Positions 57,652 through 64,000 of a stretch of DNA of 64,000 nucleotides are shown here, in pieces. A program made the translations under genes and the position numbers. Origin of the DNA: FEN-1297 sp021817845 (GTDB lineage Bacteria; Bacteroidota; Ignavibacteria; Ignavibacteriales; Ignavibacteriaceae); NCBI GenBank assembly GCA_021817845.1, contig JAKAFW010000014.1, positions 1 to 64,000 on the forward strand, in the 5' to 3' direction. Each line of letters starts with the position of its first letter. Position 1 is the first letter of the stretch. Under the pieces are notes generated by a model. That model did not search any database. It saw nothing but the letters and a program-made list of their open reading frames with translations, and was not told the origin of the DNA.

Positions 57652-60600
57652 ATGTTAAATCTGATTAAAAAAGTCTTTGGCGATAAGCATTCTAAGGATC
57701 AAAAGCTGCTTTGGCCTGTCGTTGAAGAAATAATAGAAGAATATGAAAAAATTAAAGACCTGACTGATGAAGAGCTTAAGGCTAAGACGCAGGAATTCAA
57801 AAATAAAATTCAAGAATATACATCTGAAATTAGATCTCAAATTGATGAGCTTAAACAAAAACTTCAATCAAATGAGGATTTTGACCGGCATAGTGTTTAC
57901 GATGAAATAGATGTTCTTGAAGAAGAACTTGACGGAAAATACGAAGAAATATTAGATGAAATTCTTCCTGAAGCCTTTGCCGTTGTGAAGGTAACCTGCC
58001 AAAGATTACTCGGTAAAAGTTGGACGGTCGCCGGGAATAAAGTTACATGGGATATGGTACCTTACGACGTTCAGCTTATGGGCGGAGTGGTTCTTCACCA
58101 AGGGAAAATAGCCGAAATGGCTACCGGCGAAGGAAAAACGCTTGTTGCTACTCTTCCTATTTATCTCAACGCTCTTACCGGACGTGGTGTTCATCTTATC
58201 ACCGTTAACGATTATCTCGCTCTTCGCGATAGCGAATGGATGGGCGAAATTTATCGTTTCCATGATTTGACCGTCGGAGTCATTCTTAATACGATGGACC
58301 CGAATGAAAGAAAAAAACATTACGAGTGCGACATTACTTACGGAACTAACAATGAGTTTGGTTTTGACTATCTCCGCGATAACATGACCACGGAAGAAGA
58401 ATTCCGAGTTCAGAGAAAACATAATTATGCCATAGTAGATGAAGTTGACTCTGTCTTAATTGATGAAGCAAGAACTCCATTAATTATTTCCGGCCCCGTT
58501 GAGGTTGACGACCAAAAGTTTGACGAAATGAAACCCCGAGTTGAAAAACTCTACCGTCTTCAAACTAACCTTGTTGCGAAAATCACTCAAGAAGCAGAAG
58601 ATCTGCTTAATGCAGGCGGAAAGGAAAATGAATTACAAGCAGGCGTTCAGCTTTTAAGAGCTTACCGCGGTCTTCCTAAAAATAAAAAGCTTGCAAAACT
58701 TTTAAGCGAACCGGAATATAAAAAATTACTCCAGTCTACCGAAATGGAATATCTTCGCGAAAAAGCCAAAAATATGTATATAATTGATGACGAGCTATAC
58801 TTCGCAATTGATGAAAAAAACAATACAATTGACGTTACCGATAAAGGAAGAGAAGAACTTGCCAGGGGAAGCAGTATTGAAAAGGACTTTTTTATAATTC
58901 CCGACCTCGGTACAGAGATAAGTAAAATTGAGCATCAAGAAGATCTTTCCGAAGAGCAAAAAATCAAAAAGAAGGATGTATTATATAACCACTTTTCAGA
59001 AGCCAGCGATAGGCTTCACACTATTCATCAGTTATTAAAAGCATATACTCTTTTTGAAAAAGACGATGAGTATGTAATTACTGAAGACGGAAAGATTGCA
59101 ATTGTTGATGAGTTTACAGGACGTGTTCTTCCCGGCAGAAGATATTCCGATGGTCTTCACCAGGCGATTGAAGCTAAGGAAGATGTAAAGGTTGAACGTG
59201 ACACTCAAACGCTCGCCACAATTACACTTCAAAATTATTTTAGAATGTATAAAAAACTTTCCGGTATGACCGGTACTGCCGAGACTGAAGAATCGGAATT
59301 CTTTGAAATATATAAGCTTGAAGTTGTTGTTATCCCAACTAACAAACCAACAACAAGAGAGGATCAAGACGACGCCGTTTTCAAAACCAAACGCGAAAAG
59401 CTTAACGCAGTAATTGAACAGATTGAAGAATTAAGAAAGCAAGGTAGACCGGTTCTTGTGGGAACAACTTCGGTGGATGTTTCTGAAACAATTAGCAGAA
59501 TGCTTAAACGGAAAACTATTCCGCATAATGTTCTGAATGCTAAACAACATCAGCGAGAAGCGGAAATTGTTGCTCATGCCGGTGAAATAGGCGCCGTAAC
59601 TATTGCAACTAACATGGCAGGGCGTGGTACGGATATTAAACTTGGAGCGGGTGTAGTAGATAGAGGAGGCTTGTTTATTCTTGGCACCGAACGTCATGAA
59701 TCTAGACGAATCGACCGTCAGCTTAGAGGACGTTCCGGTCGTCAAGGCGACCCCGGAACAACAAAATTTTTCCTTTCCCTTGAAGATGATTTAATGCGTC
59801 TTTTCGGTAGTGAGAGAATCGCCTCCGTAATGCAACGAATGGGGATTAAAGAAGGCGAAGTAATCCAGCATCCTCTTATTACTAAATCAGTTGAACGTGC
59901 CCAGAAAAAAGTTGAAGAGAATAACTTTTCTATTAGAAAACGACTTCTTGAATATGACGACACAATGAATCAACAACGAGAGGTTATTTATACAAAGCGT
60001 AGGCATGCTCTTGAAGGAGACAGGCTTAAAGGAGAAATATTCGACTATCTGGAAGGCTGGATAGATGAAATTGTAGAAGAAAACTTCGAAGATGTAAACG
60101 CTGATAAAATTAAAGAAGAAGTCTTTAGAAATACTCTTGTTGAATGTCCGCTTGAACCGGTTGAATTTGAAAAATTAGGCAAGGAAGGAATTCGAGACAA
60201 AATTATAGAAACCGCAAAATCTTTTTACAAGAATAAAGAAGATATGATTGGGTCTGATTTAATGGCCCGTCTTGAGCGCTATGCCATGTTAAGTGTTATT
60301 GATCATAAATGGAAAGAGCATCTCCGCGAAATGGATGACCTTAAAGAAGGAATTGGTTTAAGAGCGTATGGACAAAAAGATCCTTTGGTAGAATATAAAG
60401 TAGAAGCATTTAAAATCTTTGAATCACTACTAGAACAAATTAGAAACGAAGTCGTCTCCTTCAGCTTCAAATTTTTCCCCCAAGCACCGGAAGAAGTTCA
60501 AACTAAAAAACGTCGTCAGCCATTGGGAAGAATTAAACAGATTAAACAAAGTGCTTCAAGCATGGCAATGAGCGCTCCGTCGGATGATGGAGGCGAAGAA

Positions 60601-60708
60601 ATGGTTGCCGGAAAACCTCAACCGGTTCATGCCGATGAGAAAGTTGGCAGGAACGATCCTTGCCCATGCGGAAGCGGTAAGAAATTCAAAAACTGTCACG
60701 GTAAATAA
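57652..60708 (+). CDS. secA: Preprotein translocase ATPase SecA
   Basis: The 1018-aa protein has all SecA regions: helicase motif I MATGEGKTLVATLP (about residue 160), DEVDSVLIDEARTPLIISGP, TITLQNYFRMYKKLSGMTGTA, TNMAGRGTDIKLG, RIDRQLRGRSGRQGDPG, and the C-terminal zinc-binding tail GRNDPCPCGSGKKFKNCHG. An insert of about 100 residues within the first nucleotide-binding region is typical of Bacteroidetes/Chlorobi SecA. It drives protein export through SecYEG. Its ATG follows AAAAGGA. It is followed by a P-II gene after 12 bases. Confidence 0.97.
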   Translation: MLNLIKKVFGDKHSKDQKLLWPVVEEIIEEYEKIKDLTDEELKAKTQEFKNKIQEYTSEIRSQIDELKQKLQSNEDFDRHSVYDEIDVLEEELDGKYEEILDEILPEAFAVVKVTCQRLLGKSWTVAGNKVTWDMVPYDVQLMGGVVLHQGKIAEMATGEGKTLVATLPIYLNALTGRGVHLITVNDYLALRDSEWMGEIYRFHDLTVGVILNTMDPNERKKHYECDITYGTNNEFGFDYLRDNMTTEEEFRVQRKHNYAIVDEVDSVLIDEARTPLIISGPVEVDDQKFDEMKPRVEKLYRLQTNLVAKITQEAEDLLNAGGKENELQAGVQLLRAYRGLPKNKKLAKLLSEPEYKKLLQSTEMEYLREKAKNMYIIDDELYFAIDEKNNTIDVTDKGREELARGSSIEKDFFIIPDLGTEISKIEHQEDLSEEQKIKKKDVLYNHFSEASDRLHTIHQLLKAYTLFEKDDEYVITEDGKIAIVDEFTGRVLPGRRYSDGLHQAIEAKEDVKVERDTQTLATITLQNYFRMYKKLSGMTGTAETEESEFFEIYKLEVVVIPTNKPTTREDQDDAVFKTKREKLNAVIEQIEELRKQGRPVLVGTTSVDVSETISRMLKRKTIPHNVLNAKQHQREAEIVAHAGEIGAVTIATNMAGRGTDIKLGAGVVDRGGLFILGTERHESRRIDRQLRGRSGRQGDPGTTKFFLSLEDDLMRLFGSERIASVMQRMGIKEGEVIQHPLITKSVERAQKKVEENNFSIRKRLLEYDDTMNQQREVIYTKRRHALEGDRLKGEIFDYLEGWIDEIVEENFEDVNADKIKEEVFRNTLVECPLEPVEFEKLGKEGIRDKIIETAKSFYKNKEDMIGSDLMARLERYAMLSVIDHKWKEHLREMDDLKEGIGLRAYGQKDPLVEYKVEAFKIFESLLEQIRNEVVSFSFKFFPQAPEEVQTKKRRQPLGRIKQIKQSASSMAMSAPSDDGGEEMVAGKPQPVHADEKVGRNDPCPCGSGKKFKNCHGK

Positions 60709-60720
60709 GAAAGGGAAATT

Positions 60721-61059
60721 ATGAAAAAAATAGAAGCAATTATTCGTCCCTTCAAGTTAGATGAAGTTAAGGAAGCCCTAATCGAAGAGGGTATACGGGG
60801 TTTAACAATTTCGGAAGTGCGCGGCTATGGCAGACAGAAGGGGCATACCGAAACCTACCGCGGCAGCGAATATCGAATTGAATTTGTACCTAAAATAAAA
60901 ATTGAAATCGTAATTGAAGACAGTAAATTTGAAGCTGCTATCAATGCCATTTTAAAGACGGCAAAAACGGGACAAGTAGGAGACGGTAAAATATTTATTT
61001 ATGACGTTAAGGATGTTATTAGGATTAGAACCGAGGAATCGGGGAAGGATGCCCTGTAA
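60721..61059 (+). CDS. glnB: Nitrogen regulatory protein P-II
   Basis: The 112-aa protein has the P-II signatures EAIIRPFKLDEVKEAL, the T-loop KGHTETYRGSEY with Tyr51 (site of uridylylation), and TGQVGDGKIFIYDVKDVIRIRT. It binds ATP/ADP and 2-oxoglutarate to control nitrogen metabolism. It follows secA by 12 bases, so it may be co-transcribed with it. No amtB or glutamine synthetase is in the window. Confidence 0.94.
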   Translation: MKKIEAIIRPFKLDEVKEALIEEGIRGLTISEVRGYGRQKGHTETYRGSEYRIEFVPKIKIEIVIEDSKFEAAINAILKTAKTGQVGDGKIFIYDVKDVIRIRTEESGKDAL

Positions 61060-61104
61060 AATATTTTACCTTTTACTTTTTTTTAATCTTTTATAGCTTC
61101 CCTT

Positions 61105-63570
61105 ATGCAAACACAAAAACATTCGCATTTTAAAAAAGCGCTTATCTTCATTTTACCAATGTTTATTTTCTTCGGATGCGGAGTATGGGAAAACTTTACT
61201 ACTTATTTCAATCTCTATTACGATACAGTTGATCTTTTCCAACAAGCAGAAGATGCGATTAACCAGCAAAAAAAAGAAATGTTTTCAGTCGACGAGTTTG
61301 CACTTCCGCCCAATGCAAATCAACTATTAGTGAGAGTTGTGGAGAAATGCTCTCAAATACTTCAATTCCATTCCCAAAGCAGTTACGTCGATGATGCATT
61401 ACTTATGCTCGGCAAGTCATTTTATTATCAAGCCAATTTTCAAAAGGCGTCTAGAGAATTGGAGGAGTTAATAACAAAACAACCTAACAGCGATCTTATC
61501 CTGGAAACTCGTCTTTGGCTTGGTAAAACCCAAATGCACCTTGGTGATTACTCAAAGGGTTTGGCTACACTCAGTGCTGTTAGAACTGAAGCAACAAAAA
61601 TCGGAAGAGATAATTTAAGCCGTGATGCCTTTATCGAAGAAATAAAATATAGAATTACACAGCAAGATTATCCAGGAGCAATTGATCTGCTGAAACAATT
61701 TCTAACGGTTTCAAACGACGGTGCAACAAATGCTGAGGTGGTTTATGAAACAGGATTACTTTATGTGAAGTTAGGTGATTATCAAAGCGCAATAAAATCA
61801 TTTGAACTTGTTACAAAATATTCGCCGACATTTAATATACTTTATAATACTGAAATAGACCTTGGAAAAACTTTACGTGAATCAGGTGACAATAAGAAGT
61901 CACTTAGCACTTTTGAAAAGATGATCGTCCAAGATAAATATGCTGACTCGTTAAGCACGATTGAATTTCAGCGAGGTTTGACTCTTGTAAAGCTTGGACA
62001 GTTTGACGATGCCTTAGAACAATTTAAATTGGTTGATACTGCTTATGTTAGAACTGCCTACTCAGGTTTAGCAAGGCTTAATATAGCAGATCTTTATGAA
62101 AATCATTATAAAAATCTGGATAGCGCAGAGACTTATTATAACAAAGTTATTTTGTCGACAGCTCCCCAAGAAGATATTTTGCTGGCTCGTTCTAAAGCAG
62201 ATGTATTTAAAAGGTTTAGAAATGTTTCAGCTCAATTAGATCAGGATAATAGGCAGTTGGTCTATCTTAAAGATCCTGAGGCTTTTGTTAAAGATTCAAT
62301 CGCTTTTTATTCCGATACAGCAAACACAAATTATCTTTATGGGAAAAAGGATACTCTGCAAAATCTTTCAACGGAAAATAAATTACTAAACCGTTATGCC
62401 CCGAACGGAGTTCCCCTCACCGATACAACCGGGAACTATAATAGGAATTTTCGCGACACGACAAAATCTAATATTCCCAACTCCGCAAATCCGAATCCGA
62501 TAAGTAATCAATTTTTAAACCAAGCACCCGGGCAAAACCCTAACCAAATAAATAATCAAAACCCGAATCAAACTGCCGGTCAAAATCCAAATCCAACGGA
62601 TAATCGATTTCTTAACCAAGTACCCGGGCAATATCCGAATCAATATAATCAGAATAGAGTTAATCCGGCGGAAATAGTTCGCAAAAAACCACCGGTGCGC
62701 CCGACGGTTTCAGCAGATACTTTGAATGATGAAATAATTAAACTTGATTATGATAAAGGCAATTTACTTCTCTCAGAATTCAATCTTCCTGATTCTGCAT
62801 TATATTATTATAAAGATATTTTATCAAATCATCCCGGCTCGGTTTACCAAGGAAGAACTTTATACGCAATGGGTTCATATTATTTAACAGTAGGTGATTC
62901 GGTAAAAGCTGACAGTCTTTTCAACATTGTCTATAATAAGTATAAAGACGAGAGTATTGTCAATGCGGCGGCTGATAAACTTCAAAAGCCATTCATCGAC
63001 TTTAATTCTGATCCTTTAATGATTAAATATGAAGAAGGAGAAAAATATTTAGACTCAGCAAAGTATGATTCTTCATACAACAAATTTTATGATGTTTATA
63101 AAGCAAACACAACTGGTACACTGGCTCCTAAAGCGCTCTATGTTTCAGGCTGGGTTCTAGAAAATAAGCTTAATCTATTGGATTCAGCTGCAGTAATTTA
63201 TGATACTCTGGCTAAAAAATTCCCGAGAACGGTATATTCTAACGAAATATTACCGGAATTGAACCTATACAATCAAGAAAAAGAAAAAATGGAGAAGGCT
63301 TATCAAGATTCCCTTAAAGTTTACGCGTCAAAAGGAGATTCTGCAAAATTTAAAAGATTGAGCCTTCAGGAATTTGAAGACGCCCAAAATTTGGCTATCT
63401 TAAATAAAACCGGAACAGCAGCAATAGTTGTAAACGATACTTCAATAAGGCAAACTCCAGTAGCCCCATTACCAAACGCCGGAAATGTTGTTCAGCCAAA
63501 TGCCACCGCAAACCCGGATACACTTATTAGAGTTTTTAACAGGGGAATCTTGAATAGATCTAATAGGTAG
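61105..63570 (+). CDS. TPR lipoprotein (large)
   Basis: The 821-aa protein has a signal with a lipobox (LPMFIFFGC, Cys25). Tetratricopeptide repeats run through residues about 70-360 and again about 555-745, for example YQANFQKASRELEELI, YVKLGDYQSAIKSFELV and YYKDILSNHPGSVYQGR. Between them lies a low-complexity Asn/Pro/Gln-rich linker (about 440-530) with a repeated PGQNPNQINNQ-like word. It should be an outer-membrane or periplasmic scaffold, like BamD or gliding-type TPR proteins. It starts with ATG after CTTCCCTT (no good site) and follows glnB by 45 bases. Confidence 0.83.
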   Translation: MQTQKHSHFKKALIFILPMFIFFGCGVWENFTTYFNLYYDTVDLFQQAEDAINQQKKEMFSVDEFALPPNANQLLVRVVEKCSQILQFHSQSSYVDDALLMLGKSFYYQANFQKASRELEELITKQPNSDLILETRLWLGKTQMHLGDYSKGLATLSAVRTEATKIGRDNLSRDAFIEEIKYRITQQDYPGAIDLLKQFLTVSNDGATNAEVVYETGLLYVKLGDYQSAIKSFELVTKYSPTFNILYNTEIDLGKTLRESGDNKKSLSTFEKMIVQDKYADSLSTIEFQRGLTLVKLGQFDDALEQFKLVDTAYVRTAYSGLARLNIADLYENHYKNLDSAETYYNKVILSTAPQEDILLARSKADVFKRFRNVSAQLDQDNRQLVYLKDPEAFVKDSIAFYSDTANTNYLYGKKDTLQNLSTENKLLNRYAPNGVPLTDTTGNYNRNFRDTTKSNIPNSANPNPISNQFLNQAPGQNPNQINNQNPNQTAGQNPNPTDNRFLNQVPGQYPNQYNQNRVNPAEIVRKKPPVRPTVSADTLNDEIIKLDYDKGNLLLSEFNLPDSALYYYKDILSNHPGSVYQGRTLYAMGSYYLTVGDSVKADSLFNIVYNKYKDESIVNAAADKLQKPFIDFNSDPLMIKYEEGEKYLDSAKYDSSYNKFYDVYKANTTGTLAPKALYVSGWVLENKLNLLDSAAVIYDTLAKKFPRTVYSNEILPELNLYNQEKEKMEKAYQDSLKVYASKGDSAKFKRLSLQEFEDAQNLAILNKTGTAAIVVNDTSIRQTPVAPLPNAGNVVQPNATANPDTLIRVFNRGILNRSNR

Positions 63571-63625
63571 ATGTAAATAAAAATATCCTGCAAGATTAAA
63601 GTTGAATTGATCGGAGAGTTTAATT

Positions 63626-64000
63626 ATGCCACCCTTACAAATTTCTGAAAATGAACTCGGCTGGCTTTTTGAAAAAATGTTACCGGGAATTAAAAAGCGA
63701 AAGTTTCAGAACCTCATTCTTTACATGCTCTTCCTTATTTATTTCAGTATTCCGTCCTTTCAAATTCCTTTGCTTGAATATTCACATGTCCGTATATCTT
63801 CTTTGATGGAACAAAGAGCTCTCGAACATGATCTAATTTTTTATCCGCATCAATCATGGGTAAACATAAATAAGGTAAACCCAAATCTTTTAAAAGCAAT
63901 AATTTCAATGGAAGATGATGACTTCTTTCAACATAAGGGCGTTGATTGGAAACAGCTTGACGATGCTCTGAAATTGAATAAAAGAAGAAAACGAATAATT
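63626..64000 (+). CDS. Peptidoglycan glycosyltransferase (MtgA-like), cut by the window end
   Basis: The first 125 residues are visible. A membrane segment (about 30-50, LILYMLFLIYFSIPSFQIP) is followed by KAIISMEDDDFFQHKGVDW, which is the catalytic-Glu motif of family 51 glycosyltransferases (EDxxFxxHxGxD). It polymerises lipid II into glycan strands at the outer face of the inner membrane. A penicillin-binding domain may or may not follow, so it could also be a class A PBP. ATG at 63626 has GGAGAG eight bases before it. Confidence 0.85.
   Translation, partial: MPPLQISENELGWLFEKMLPGIKKRKFQNLILYMLFLIYFSIPSFQIPLLEYSHVRISSLMEQRALEHDLIFYPHQSWVNINKVNPNLLKAIISMEDDDFFQHKGVDWKQLDDALKLNKRRKRII

Overview
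The window looks like a chromosomal segment of an AT-rich member of the Bacteroidota/Chlorobi lineage, most plausibly an Ignavibacteria-type organism (inference). The grounds are two secreted proteins with a type IX secretion C-terminal sorting tail (NYPNPFNPST motif), a three-subunit sdhCAB of the Bacteroidetes/Chlorobi kind, promoter-like TAnnTTTG boxes, and Obg, SecG, SecA, enolase, S21 and P-II proteins of ordinary bacterial type.

Layout. 1-1174: non-coding, rich in short palindromic repeats. 1212-6427: a 5.2-kb integrated element in the 3' end of a tRNA-Arg(CCT) gene, bounded by a 44-bp perfect direct repeat and carrying a tyrosine recombinase, a Toprim primase-like protein, a RepA-like ATPase and two orphan genes. 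6717-8786: a secreted beta-propeller protein. 8787-10178: a repeat-rich gap with a 310-bp MITE-like element and a 121-bp repeat. 10179-16800: sdhCAB, a large hypothetical protein, obgE, tRNA-Met and secG. 16966-42293: the fluoride-response island described below. 42674-64000: cell-wall, peptidase, DNA-repair and secretion genes (dacB-like, LOG protein, rpsU, M14 and M1 peptidases, methyltransferase, CYTH protein, AddB-like nuclease, lipoproteins, TPR proteins, RRM protein, secA, P-II, start of a transglycosylase).

The most striking content is six fluoride-riboswitch (crcB motif) aptamers within about 16 kb, on both strands, each at the head of a different transcription unit: (1) metallophosphoesterase, double CxxC/CxxH protein, zinc-ribbon/HEAT protein, dynamin-like GTPase and a helical protein; (2) cyclopropane-fatty-acid synthase and probably peptidase T; (3) a six-gene hydrogenase-4/Ehr-like membrane complex that has lost its NiFe-type cysteines and half of its iron-sulfur ligands but keeps the ion-path residues; (4) two MutS-family ATPases; (5) the fluoride channel CrcB and a DUF190 protein; (6) a second double CxxC/CxxH protein, a helical protein, a PAP2 phosphatase, an MFS transporter and perhaps further genes up to enolase, a classical fluoride target. 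I infer that these units form a fluoride-stress regulon that combines export, membrane ion transport, membrane lipid change and damage repair or bypass.

A second theme is repeat invasion. A roughly 22-bp palindrome (TGCCTGnCGGCAGGCA type) is inserted in frame in coding genes, where it adds an L-P-A-G-Q-A-G-like peptide. It also sits inside the P3 arms of two of the fluoride riboswitches and inside the sdhCAB terminator. All calls were made by eye from sequence; no database search was possible.
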